A DNA stretch of 64,000 nt from the NCBI GenBank assembly GCA_022605405.1, contig JABYQQ010000002.1, positions 1,612,001 to 1,676,000 of the forward strand, in the 5' to 3' direction. The position numbers were made by a program, and so were the translations under genes. Positions 35,501 through 48,200 of this stretch are shown here, in pieces (position 1 is the stretch's first letter; every line of letters begins with the position of its first letter). The DNA is from Earliella scabrosa (taxonomy: Eukaryota; Basidiomycota; Agaricomycetes; Polyporales; Polyporaceae). The notes beneath the pieces were generated by a model. The model saw nothing but the letters and a program-made list of their open reading frames with translations. It did no database searches and was not told the origin of the DNA.

Positions 35501-36739
35501 TCATACGCTATTATGCTCGCACTATCCTCGCCGTGGGCCAGCGGGGGCGCGTACGAAGTACGTCTATGAGCACTCCTCGATCTCTCAGAGAGGATGTGTC
35601 GAACTGACGGTCTCAACGTTCAGACATCCACCGCCCGCCCAGCGGCCGCTCGCCGTTAGATCGATTCGTGATGCCAATGTCTGCATCCCCTCATGTGGAT
35701 GACGATGGCGCCAGCTCCCCTACCCACCTAACGGCAGACGTCAAGCCTCAGCGGCCCGAGCGTGCGCGGTGCAGCACGCTCGAGCCTCCCAGCCCCAAGC
35801 TGAGCTCCCCACGGTATCTGATCGCAGCCGGGCGTTCTCGAAGACGACCCAGGCGTGAAGCTTGAATGGCGATCCGGGGCGGCGGCCAGCCGTAAGCCGC
35901 TAGCTCCCTCTCTCTCCACACACACCCCCCCCAGGATGGCGTCCACGCTGACGTGGTATGATCGCCCGTCGCGCTATCCCTTCCCGGGCCCTCGAGCACG
36001 GCAGCAAGTGTCAGGCTACTGCAGCCACAACGACGTGTGCGCCGCACGATGCGGACTCTCGGGGTGGCACGCACGGCCCGCCCGCCTGCGCCGACGCTAC
36101 AATCGCTCCCTCCGCTCGAGTCTATCTCCACCCCCACCCCCCGCCTTCTAGCGTGGGGGCGGATGACGGCGTGCGCAGACAGCACGGCGGTGCGGCCGCG
36201 GCCGCAGGCTTTGGCTTTTTGGCACGTAGGGTTTGTTTTTTCGCCGCTTGAGCAGCTACGGTCCGACGCTTATCCGCGGTTTGGCGACGCGCTGCTCTCA
36301 TTGCGTCATCGGGAGGGCTCTTCGTCGCCCGTCTTACGAGCGATTCGAACCATCCCGCACACGTATGGGGCCTGCCTGCGTACCCGGTCGATCAGTCGGG
36401 CTCTGGAGCGGTCGAACATAGCCGACCTGGCTGACATGGAGTCCAGGCGCAGGAGATGAGATACGGACCTGGGAGCGACGACGGAGTCGGTGCCTCCCGA
36501 GGGCGAGTCCGTTATGGCAAACGAGTGCCTGCTCGCGACATATCCGTGCGCCCCTTCCGTCTTCTCGAACATATTAAACCTTCACTCCTTTGCATGACAA
36601 AGCAGACTCCGCGAGCGTGGGCGAGGAGAGAGAGCAGGACACACAGGGACGCGAGTCGCAAGTCCAACCTCCCGAGCCGCATTCTCGTTCTCCCCGGTCG
36701 TTGCGACCACACGTCGGCAGCTGGCTCTCGTCCGAGCCT
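32576..36739. other. gene-poor region, no supported gene
   Basis: Only overlapping low-information open frames are seen. An A-rich tract (about 33500-33530, nine A followed by GAAAG units) is present. A + frame at 35033-35569 contains a hydrophobic stretch (FLGFVSLLVLVCVFAF), but it has no coding-like surroundings. Confidence 0.45.
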
Positions 36740-36900
36740 TCGTGCGCGTCCGCTGTTCCTATCTGTCGCCAGCCTATCCCCTACCAACCCCTCTTCCTCT
36801 CTTCCTTTGACCGATTTCCTCTCTCTCTCCTCCTCCTCTACTGCTTCGAGCTTCGCCTCCAGCAGGAGCATACTCATCTTCGAACTGATGCATGATGCCT
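36740..36900 (+). promoter_or_regulatory. orphan pyrimidine tract leading to an ATG cluster
   Basis: About 36776-36863 is strongly C/T-rich (TTCCTCTCTTCC, TCTCTCTCCTCCTCC), like the leaders of the GH5 and NTF2-like genes. It is followed by three ATGs at 36888, 36892 and 36895. The best frame from there (to 37077) is only 61 codons and has no recognisable product. Confidence 0.3.
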
Positions 36901-39900
36901 GGACGTCTTCCGTGGAACTTCCTGCACAGCACCATCAAAGAGAGAGAGCGAGTCGCCCGCTCTACTAGCCACCCCGTCTTCTCCCGCGGGACGTGCGCCT
37001 CCTCCCTCCTCTCCCATCCGGCCTTCGCTCAGTCCTCCTCCTGCCAGAACAGGCCACAGCTCGGGCGGCTAGGATGAGCGCAGACGCTCGGCTTCCATTC
37101 TGCGCGTCACCGCTGAGAGCCATCGACGGCGCGCACGTCCTGCAGCCTGCTGCAACGACAGCAAGAATGGGCCCGCCGGCGCCGTCGCCGCCGTCCTCGT
37201 CCGCTCCCCTCCGTGCCGTCCGCCGTTCTCTCTCGTCGTCCACCGTCCGCCGTCCGTTCCTGCCGGTCTCTCACGGCCTCCCGCTCCTTCCTCCTTCCTC
37301 CACCTCCCTTCGTTTCCCTACTCGGTGTGGCCGAAGATTGGGTGGAGATCCCATGCCTTGCCCAGGCCTTGCATGTGCCCATGCCGCTACTCGCCGCCTG
37401 GCGCCTCCCCTGCTCGTCCCAATGTGGCAGCAAGATGATGGATCTAGACGCACAGTGTACGCGTATAGCATGCCCATACATGACTCGAATATTCAGATTG
37501 CGCATCCATACGCGTCCTGCGCGGTCTGCTGCGACTTCGCGGTCGGCGGCTCCTCAACATGGACTGGAAGACGGGTCCCCAGGTGCGAGTTGGGCACTGG
37601 AGCGTCGTGCGCCATGACTCCCGCTCCGACGGCTGAGCGGCCTGCGGATGGAAGGCGCTGCTTTGGAGCCTGGAGAGCGGTTTACGTCCGCGCACGCATC
37701 CTCGCGCCCGGCGCGATGCGACGTCCCTCCCGCCGCCCGCTATGCGCCCTGGTCTGGGTACCCGCTGCCAGTGCGCTCGGCTCGGCTCGCGGCGGCTGCG
37801 TGTGTCTGACACTCAGCGCACCACCTGCGTCGCAGGCTCGCCGTTCGTCGGCCGTGCCGCCGCCGCCGCGGCGCACGCGAGACGGCGACGTGGTTCTCTG
37901 CGTGTCAGGCGGGACAGACTGGGGACCGGTGTTCATGCGCATTGGGGTCAGGTCGTTGTCTATTCGTGTGTCTCTATCGGCCGTCGATGCACGACCTCCA
38001 GTGTGCAGCGCGCGGACCGGCGTGGCGACCGGTGGGGGGCGGGTCTGGCTGCCAAATGTCCGCCCCCTGGGCCCTAGGACCCACACTGCACGCGCGGACT
38101 CGGAGTGCACGACGGTCTGAACTCAGCGACGCAGGCTACCGAAGTCTCTCCATCGGCGTCCGGTGTCTCAATGCGCGCAGAGGGGTCCTCGAAACTTCTT
38201 GCTGCGCGTGCGAGCTGTGTCGCTCACACCGTCCAATCGCTCGCCTGCGGCCCCTTCCGCTCCCGCCTCCGCCTCCGCCTCCCACCTGGACTGCTGGCGC
38301 CCGGCCCTCCGGACTCGGGCGCATGCGTATGCATCCGGTCCCAATGGTCAAGTCGCCGCTGCGCTTCGCCTCGCACATTCCCGAGCCCACGTATTCAACG
38401 TTGAATCTCGTGCGCCGACGGAGTGGATGATTCGCGGCTCGCCGCGGGTGGCCCAGGGACCGATCGCCCATGCACACACGGGTCTTGGGCTTCGCGCCTC
38501 AAGCTCAGGACTCAAGGTCTCGGGAATCGCGCCTTATACGAGACGGGGTCATCCAGCCTTCCGCATGCTGCCCCTGCGATCGCGACGATCACTACATGGG
38601 TGTGCGCGGACGCCATCGCGTCTTCCGAACCGTTCCCTCTTTCTCCCTCCATTCTCTCTCCTCCCTCCTCCCTATTCTCGTACCTTCAGAAGATCCCCGT
38701 GAACGCTCCTCCAGCACACGCTCAGCCCGCCCGGGCCACCCTTGCCGCTCCGGCCGCCTGCGCGTGCCCCGGGCCTGGCGCAGAGGATTACCAGATGTGG
38801 AAGCCTGCTCATGTTGCCGTTCCGTATACGCACCAAACCGGCCTCCCAGTCATGCGGGCGCGCCCGAGGGCGAACATGTCTGAAGCTTAATTGCTTGTGC
38901 GTGCGAGCGGTGACTCAGGATGGGTGCGGGCCATTCAGTTGCCAGGCGAGCGGAGTGCATCATGTATAGCTAGTCAGGAGCATGGTTGGGGCCGCCGTCT
39001 CCGGCGATGTGATCAGATTCACAGTGCTGGCTCACGCACATGCGATGCGGCGCGAGGAGAAGCCACTGCTCATTGTCATTGCCCGAGATTCTTGCCCCCT
39101 GTCCCGCCTGCATCGCGTCCGTAGGCGGAGTTTTGTTCGTGCTGAGACGAATGTGGCTGAACGTTGAAGCTAAGGCTGAATTTCAGGGTGCACGCGCTCT
39201 TCTGTGGCGCAAAGGACGCGTTCGCGCGCAGCTACCAAGGCGGAGGAGAGCACCGACCGCCAGGCGAATAGTACCTACCCATGCGTCCTAGCCCCCCTTC
39301 CGCCCCTCCCCGACTCGCACAATGCCCACCAGCTTCGAGCCCAGCCCCGCGGCCGGTGCTCAGGAGTCTGAGCGGGCTTCGCGTGGTTCGCGATTGACAA
39401 ATGCCGTAACCCGCCCGATATCACGACAACCAGCACTTATCACAAGGGGCGGGGAGCACGTGCGCGCACAGCACACCATAAGTGTTACTGAATCGCTCCC
39501 CTCACCCGCTGGGAGAGAAGCGGGCTCGGGCGAGCTGTGGCGGGCGTGCCGTACAGACGCACGCATCGAGCCATATTGCACTCTCTCCCGCACGGCTTCG
39601 CGGGCCTCCCACCTCCCACCCCGACGTCTCGAAGCTCGCGAAGCGGCCGCTGCGACCAGTCGCGGATGGGTGCGAGCGTGGGCCGGTGCGCTGTGCGTAC
39701 CCACGCACACGCGAAGTTCGCGAAGCGCGCGAGCGCGAGCCCTCTCTCGCCCTTCCTGCCCCCCTTCCTTCTTCCCTCCCCTTTTTCGCGCTGCCCAGAG
39801 GGTAAAAAGCCGTGATCTGCGACCGGAGCTAGCGAATGCGCGGGTGCGCGCGCGCTGCGACTCCGAGCAGAGGAGGGGGGGCGGATGTTTCTCCGTCCCG

Positions 39901-42280
39901 TGCGTAGTCACACTCATGTATGTATTCATCAGAGCGACGTTCTTGAATCGGGTGGCCGTGCGGAAAGAGCCGAGCGGGCCGATGTCGCTCGAAAAGCGTG
40001 CTATATGTTTGACGAAGAACACCTATTCGGCGAGCGAACAGAGCGCGCCTAAATGTACAGCGAGTAAGTACCATAGCGATAGCCTCCCTTCCTTTCCGCG
40101 CGCTAGCTAGGCAGACAGACAGAGGCGGAGAATGAGCACGAAGGCCCGGCGCTTCGGGCTTCCAGGCACTCCAGAGTCAGCACAGGAGCCTCGCCCCTGC
40201 GGGCGTCCTCGACGTCGAATAGGCCCTCGCTTTGGACGGTGCGTCCCGGCTCCGTGTCACGCACGCGGATTCCTCGTTCAGGTCGGGAGAAGGCGAGGGG
40301 CGAGCGAGAAGGCGCGAAGGGCAGGAAGCCCGGTGTGCTGGGTGCACACACCCCCAGCAGGCGATTGGCGGGCGCACCGGAGGAACGCGGCGGACGGGGA
40401 GAACGGGGAGAGAAGAGAAAGAAAGAGAAAGAAAGAAAGAGAAGGCAGAACGAGGGGGCCGTGCGGGTCCTGAGCGTGGCAGGCGCAATGAAGACAAACA
40501 GAGGAGGCTCTTACCAGGCTCGTGGAAAACGCGGCACTTCGCCGGGAGAGGGGGGCGGCCGCGGAAGCGCATGGCCGCCGGCGAGCGCGCGCGCGGGAAG
40601 AACGCGAATGCGAATGCGAGGACGACGAGGGGCGTGCTGGACTACCAGCTCACGGCAGCTCGAGCTGGGATTGGGACACGGCGTCGGAGTGCGGTGGAGA
40701 GACGCACCTGCGCGGGCAGCTCCAGCTGGCTTCGCGCTCGGACGAAGCTCGTCTCGTCCGGCTAGGTTTGGGACGCAGACGAGCGGGCCCAAGGAGCTTG
40801 GGGCTCGGATTCGGACGGGGTTCTGGAACTCGAGTCGACTGCCGCGCTGATCGACGACCGTCGTGTCTGGCTATGATCACCATCCAGCGGACGTGTGCGG
40901 TGGGGTGCAGTGGGCAGCGTGACCCTCTTGCATGTAGTGGACGATACGGAGGCAGCACTCAGATGGGAAAAGCGTGAGCGTATTCCGGCCCGGCGGTCTC
41001 CTCGCGGTGGCCAGGGCACGCATCTCGGGCGCTGCCGTGCGTAACAACTGCTCCTGGGTAGAGCACACTGGACGGTGTGCCGACAGCATTAGGCTTGTGT
41101 GTGAACAGACCGCTGCGACGGGGCGGGTCTAGGCGTTCTCGCGCCCCGTGCACACGACGCGCGGTCAGGTGGCCGAGGCACACCGCCGTAAATTGTAAGG
41201 TTTGCGTAGGGCCAGGGAAATGATAGAGTTTTGGGGGTTCTAGAGTATTGTGGCGCATGCTTCTGGTGCAGCTGCAGTCGGGTAATTAGCACACAGGTCG
41301 TACGCGAGGCGTCAGGCCGATAGGGAACGTACGTGAGATGGCTGATCGAGTATTTCCATATAGGTGATCAATGCGGTCTGAACTAATGCAAGGGTTCGAA
41401 CCAGGGGCTATCTCTGGGGCTCTGATACATGAATATAGAGCGGACCGCTGTGCACATTGAGAGGTGACTGAGCTCCAGGAACAGCATAGCGGCCATGCGG
41501 CGAGGGCGAGTCTGGATACACCAGAAGGCGGACCGTGACTCATGGCGGAGGCGAGACGCGATGAATAGGCGGGTCGGATGTAGTGAGCTCGAACAAGGAC
41601 ACGGCAGACAGACGGCAGGGCGTCGGAGCAGACCAGTAGTCCACATCAGCCCATCCGTGTGGACTTCGCACCAATAGGTAGGCTCCACTGCATGCGTACT
41701 TGTCCACCTCGAGTCGAGGGAGAAGCCGCCGTGCGGGCTGGCGTCCACGGTCCAACGCGTCGTGGAGTGCGCGCCCAGGCGGACTGAATACGATGGCGCC
41801 AGCATCGTGATGACCCGTCGAGGAACCTCGCGCTAGAAGACGACCATGGATCTGTCCGTCAGTGCGCGTCAAGAGAATGCCGTAGCGCACCTGGGAGCCC
41901 ACTATCCGCTGTCTGCTGTACATACTGTCCACCGTCGAGCGCTGGCTCCCGGAGATGCGATCTCAGCGAGGCCGACTGGTCCGTCCGGATGGACGCGAGA
42001 AAGAGATCGTCCGCGCCGTTCGGGTGCAGTCCCCCACGGAGTGGGCTGGAGACTCCAGCTGAGATCGTGCAACGGGAGATGGACGTGTAGGGTCACACGT
42101 ACCCATCATCGCGCGTCGTGCGCGCGGGAGAAGGCAGCCCGCTCGAGCTCCGTCCCGCTGACGTCTTGCTTGCGCAGCGAGTTCAGTATTTTCCATGCGT
42201 GGAAGGCGTGGTACGGCTTTCGAGACGTCGATGCGGCGTCTTGAAGACTAGAGCAGAGCTCTTGCCGGTGCAGGCGTGAG
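36901..42280. other. gene-poor region, no supported gene
   Basis: This is very GC-rich sequence with many overlapping open frames in all phases and no domains. Additional C/T tracts at about 38637-38690 and 39725-39790 resemble fungal leaders or intron ends, but no coding chain follows. Minus frames near 41380-41930 have somewhat more protein-like composition. Confidence 0.45.
40410..40444 (+). repeat. GAAA-type purine microsatellite
   Basis: GAGAAGAGAAAGAAAGAGAA and continuing GAAAGAAAGAGAAG form a 35-nt pure purine run. Confidence 0.85.
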
Positions 42281-45200
42281 CGTGGAAATGTGGCATATTG
42301 AGAAGTGGCCGGACGGCGAATAAGCCTGATGCGGTGAGTGCATTTGCATATGAAGCCGAGACAGGGTTGCAGAGACCAGATTTCAGCAATACCAGGCTTG
42401 CAGATCGTAAACGGAAGGGAAGAGGAAGGGAAGGCGAGGCGCTCTCGGCAAAAGCCGAGCTAGCGCCAATACGTTCCCTGGAATGGTTGCAACTTGTGAT
42501 TTTTTCTCGTCCTCAACAACAGCTCCTAACATATCGGCGACATGGGTAATGTCTGTCGAAAGTTTAGCAAACGGCGCATGCTAGCTCCGAGTTCTCTACT
42601 GTCACATTCCCTTTGCCGCTGGGTGTTCGATCCTCGGGAACGCCGCGAAAACACACCTCAGCGACATTGAACATCCTCTTCGATGACGCGTGCTCATGCT
42701 CATCACGAAGTAGGGAGCGCGAGCAGCCTCCTCGGAACTGTCAGAGTCGATTAGACTCTCTGCACACACGCACGGAGTACCCAGGGCACGCCACGTATGC
42801 AGAAAGCGGCACCACGCCACAAGGATACAACGTCTCCTGTCGATCTTACAAGGTGACCTATGCTCTCCTTTCGACGCGCGAGGGATTACAAAGCCTGACC
42901 CGACATTTTGGAAGGCAGATCTTGACTTGTCGATATCTCTTTAATTGACAGCCTGTCGGGTAGTTTGTCTGACCGTCCACCAGTTGGTCCTATCTCTTCG
43001 GCTTCTGCGCAACTCCGAGTTGATAATTTCGCCGGACCGCACCACGCTCCGGTATCCTATGCTCGTGTCGACGCGGTCACTGTCAGAGTCTCATGTCCCG
43101 CTCCATTCCCGTCATATGTCAACTTCACCAACTTTGTTAGTCAACCTGGACACTTACATACTTTCCCCCGCAGAAAACCAACGCGTACCGTCGCCACCAC
43201 TGGTCACCTGCAATGGAAAACAGTACGCCGTGCAAAATGTGGCACATCGTGCGAACTGGCGCCCTGTGGGTATGCCGTTATACAGCCCTGATTTCGTTGT
43301 AGAGGAGCGTCGTTACCTTCCCCACGCGCTTCGGTGGCGTGCCATTATCTTCAACCGCAGCACGAGACCCTAGATGCTGTTGGTTCAAGGATTTTTGTGT
43401 CTTAACAAGGTGCGGACGGTTATTCGGATCACGAGTGTGCCCGGTTATACCGTACTAAGACCCCGCCTTCAAACAGCAATGCGAACTACCCGATCTTACT
43501 TTGAAACACCGTACGACCTTATCGCTCATGCCAGCATCGTTAGAAGTTTCCATACGCTCGACATGGGAGCCGTCTCAACCACGATTGCTCAACCTTGATC
43601 AGCCACTTGGTGTTGCCTTGCGAAGCAGGGGCAGAGAAGACCACAGACATTTCTCAATCTCACGCCGCAACTCGTCAACGGTCCGCGCGCCAGCGGGCGA
43701 CCCTGGACTGTTCGTGCCTACGCAATCCATTGGTCAAGTCGTCGCGATCTTGTCATACGGACCTCCAAGGTGTGGCCACGAGGTTATCGAGCTTCTCCAG
43801 ACTCGCACAGGGCTCGCACGCCATTGGCCGATAATCAGTAAATTTCCCTCGCCGCCGCACGGGCCGTCAGACGGTATGTCATGCGACGCTAGCTCTCCAC
43901 GCTCGCTGACCGCGATCCTTGACAGGCCGCGCTAGACGTTTCGACCGAGGAAATCTCTTGGGGACACCCGTTCAGCGATCCACAAACAACGTCTCAGCCG
44001 GACGCGTCTCGAGCTTCTCTTCGCCGGCTCGCGACAGTGGCTGACGGCGACTGCCTCCCGAATACGATCCCGTCGTGGTACCCAAGCGAGAGCATCCTCA
44101 TGACGCGTCCCGGTCTGCTGATTTCGGTCCCAGCGCGGCGTAGCTCCTTGGAGAGCCGGGTATGTGGACGGCCTCTCCGACTTCGAGCCCGTCCATTATG
44201 GACGGTCTTCCCCCTTAGCGGACGCCGACACCTCGCCCGAATGCCCGCCGTCCATCCGGCCATGCTACGGGGCCCGCCTGAGCCTTCCGCACGCGCATAC
44301 GTAACTTGCGCGCCAGCCCCGTTCGGGAGACCGGACAGGACGCGCCCGCTGAGGCTCCTGGCATGGAAGGCGACTTCCCAGAGCCCGTCATCTAGTCATC
44401 ATTCGCAGCACATGGACACCCAGGCCGTCCCTCATCCCTCTCAATCCATGATCCTTCTCCCGCGTCCGTCGCCCGGCAGCGGACCCGCGCCGCCGCCCGC
44501 GCCGTGACGCAGAGCATGCTCGGGCGGACGCACGGCGCCGCGCGCGCTCTGGCCCGACGCCCGGCGATTAATGCGAATCCGGAGTCCGAGGCAGATGCGG
44601 CGGCGGCGGCGGTTGGCAAGCTCATCTCGTGTCTGTGTCCGTCCCTGTCCTGTCTGCCCCACACCTCCCATGCCCATGCCACATGTCCGTCTGTCGATTG
44701 GCAGACATCTCGCGTGCGTGCGCATCGACGAGCGGCGGACCGACAATCCTCGCCTCGGGCCCGGCGGTGGCTGCGCCCTCCCGAGCTCGGAGCACAGCAC
44801 GCGTCGCGCGCGAGATCGGGGCTGCATGTGCGCCGCCGGAGTGACGTCGGCCCGTCGAACGTCGGAGGCGCGCGGTGCTCGGCGTGTTCGCGCTGACGGC
44901 GCAGGCGCAGGCCCGCCCTATCACCACGGCACTCGCGCCTCGGCGACTCAGAGGTTCGGGCTTCACTTCGAGCTACTCGGCGTCGGTGTCTGTCTGCGTT
45001 TAGGTATAATGCGCGTCGCTCGAGAATCGGGATGCGCTCTTCTCCGACATGCGCTCCCAGACGGCGCTGCCCGATTTGGTCATGGCGCTCTCCATTCCCG
45101 ACCCCGAAGAGGCGCAAGACGCCGACGAGGTATAGAGTTGCCCGCCTGAGGCTTCCCGGACTGTCCTCGAGGGCCTAGGTCGCGGGCGCGGGACGGTGGT

Positions 45201-48200
45201 GCTTCGACATTGAGAGCAGTGAACAGTGTCCCGACTCCGCCATAGCGATGTGCCCGAAAGGGGAGCAAGATACGAGCGGGATGCCACGTTCCTTGAATTG
45301 GACAGGCACTTCGTCCGAGCACCCTCGATCGTTCAAGGAGCGAGCGCGGCAGCGACCGGAGGGATGCCATCGTCCGAGTGGAAGCTGCGGATCTCCAGGA
45401 CCGTCCTTGGGCAGTGTCTCGGCGGCGGGCTTCACTTCTTCGGCGTCCTGGCCTCGGACGAGGGTATGTTTCTCGGTGTGGTTCAGCACTGTGATGAAGC
45501 TCACAAGGTTCTTGTTCCCTAGCAGCGACTGTGGTACTTCTGCTTTGTCAAGCTGTCGCCACGCCGGGATGTCGGGGTTAGAGCAATGCTCGGCCTGTCG
45601 CGGACTCGACCCGGGTGCAAAACTTAACCTTGGTTCTCGTGCTCGCTCTCCATTGGCTCATCAGACAACCTCAGAATTCGTGCCTCCCGCAGTCGCACCA
45701 GAGGACGTCTGCCGAGATGCGTATACAGGCTCGCCCCGGCCCTAGAACCACGCCTGCACATTCCCGGCGGCTCCTCGAAATGACTTCCTTGTCTCGGGAA
45801 AGCGTTGTTCGCAACTCGCGACGACTCCCGTTTAACCATCCCCGCATTCTGTCCCGGACACTCGCCATGCATCCTGACATGCGGTGCTGAGTTCCGGATA
45901 GAAATGTCGCGCGAACGGCCCATCGCCGGGAGGGTATCTGTGATGGATATGGAAGTCCGCAGGCGCTCCCCGATGCGCGAGAAGCGTCGCGCACTACGTA
46001 AACGGTGCGATAGAAGCCTGCGCCTGGGCGCGCCGACGCCGTCATCCCGCTCAGCAAGCGGGCCACCAGGCTGCAGATGACGAAATTATATGGCCTCTTT
46101 ATTGTCGACGGCCTGCGATAGCTCCTCCAGACCCATCACCGCATTATCCGACCCTGAGGACCGGACCGCGATCGCGCCTTGCCCGACCACACCATATCTC
46201 TCTGCGTCTGCCCGTCTACCCACGGCAATACAGCTTCAACAGGACGCGGCCGCCACGGCCGCGTCTTCAATGCACGGCGGGGTGCTTCCTGCATCGCAGG
46301 ATTCATTGCCTCTGTACACACTTCTCGCGCAGCCATGGAATGCGGGGCTTCTCCCAGCGTCCTCGACTGGATGCGACCAGAAGACGGCGCGCGAAGCCTC
46401 CAGTCGCCCGCCCTCCATGCCGGCGATCACCACGCGCGGCCCTTGTCCTGCCCGTTCCAGCCGACTCTGCCCGGGAGGCGACGCGGAGCATGCCCTCTCG
46501 CCCCGCCTTGCTCCGTGCGCGTTCAGACTCCAGCGCGAGCGCCACGACTCCCATTCCACAGTCAGTCCAGAGTCCAAACTCAAGGGCCCGACTTCCGAAC
46601 TCTGACTGCGCGCATTCCCTTCGCCGCTTGGCAGTGGCTGCCGTCAGCGTGAGTTGCCGCGCGCAGAGAAGTCCGCGGGAGTTCATTCGTATGGGAGACA
46701 GAGTTCGGCGTATCCGAATCTAGCGGTTGGTAGCGGGCAGGCAGCCCCGTGCGCGCCTTCTTCTCAGAGGAAGTTGAGTGGCATTCTTCTGTCGCCGCCA
46801 GCGGCTCCAGAGACTGCCGCTCTTGATGTTTGGGTTATGGGATGATAGTGCTTGGCGTGTCCACTCTGGATGACTGCGAACGCCGAGCGCGTATAGTAGT
46901 GGCCGTTGCCCCTTTGGTGCGTTGCCCTAATCTTATTCCTGGGACTTGGAAGACTGACCTTCATCGGGCTGTGTCACTTAGGAGTTTGGACGTTCGCGGA
47001 CAGACGAAAGTACCGCCTTGTAGATGACGAGACCTCGCTTACGATCATCCTCCTAGTGCGAATCCCGAACCCGACGCAGCTGGTTGCTGCTGTCTCCCAG
47101 ACGAGGCGGGCGCGCTTCGACTTCGCATCCTGCTCACTGCTCGCGGGTTCGACTTCGATTCAACTCCCGAGTCAATCGAGTCAAGCGAGCCATGGCGCGT
47201 TCTCCCGGGCGTTTGGTCCGCTAGCACGCATGCAGGAAAATTCTGTGCCTTTGTAAATGCGACGAAGGCGCCGCGGCCTATTGCACGAGGCTACTGACCT
47301 GCTCGCGAACCCCCGTCCGTCTTCTGCCATTCGCATATCCGCGCCGCTCCTCCTCACATTCTCCGTGTGCGACCGTCGGTGACGTGTGTGCACTATACAC
47401 GCATGTTGATCTGCTTGCCTTAGAAGCCGGCAAGGGACAGTCGAATCTCAAGATCGTCCACATCAGGCTACTCGCTTGCCGGAAACCCACGTCCCCCTCC
47501 ACGGCGTACTATCAGCGCGGCAATGTACCGCGAATGCTCAACCGCCGCCTTCTCTGGCTTCTATCCGGATGCGATGGAATCGTGATGCTCGCCAACTTCC
47601 AGGTGAAACAACGTGTCAAACGTTCGTCAGCACACGGTCTTTTGAAGCGGCAGAGAACGTTGGGTCTACTCCGAGGTAGCCGACGAGCAGAAGTCAGGTA
47701 AGTTCGTCGCGGAGTTGATGGAAGAGGGTTTACTTTGCCTGACGCTCTCTACACTCTAGCCAAAGCATTGGTGTCCCACGTGGTTGATGTGGCCGGTGGG
47801 GTACGTTCAGCTCAAGCTGTGCATACTCGCACTTTCAGCGGACCATCCAACTCCACGTTCACGCTACTGCTCCACGCCTTGCAGGTTTGCTGACTCAGGC
47901 GTCAACGACGGCCATACAGTCTATACAGGGTACGCCGGTCACTTCTGTCTCGCATATCACCCGGTGTCAGGGTTGTACGCCGCCGCTTTGTGGCTCAAGA
48001 TTGAGTCGTGAAGATGGGGTATCCTTGTAAACCGGGACCTTGTCTGGACTCTCCAGTAATTTGACACGCCGTCTTGCCGATTTGGCATGTCCATTACTGT
48101 CTGGACAGCGTACCTTATGCTCAATTCTGCCTTCACGCCATTCTCGTGGTTGACTTTGCTTCTTTTCCATCACTGCGGCGCAGGTATCTCGTCACCGGCA

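Noticed and set aside
41340..41410. tRNA B-box-like GGTTCGAACC
   Set aside because: Neither strand gives a paired T-stem, an A box at the right distance, or acceptor pairing.
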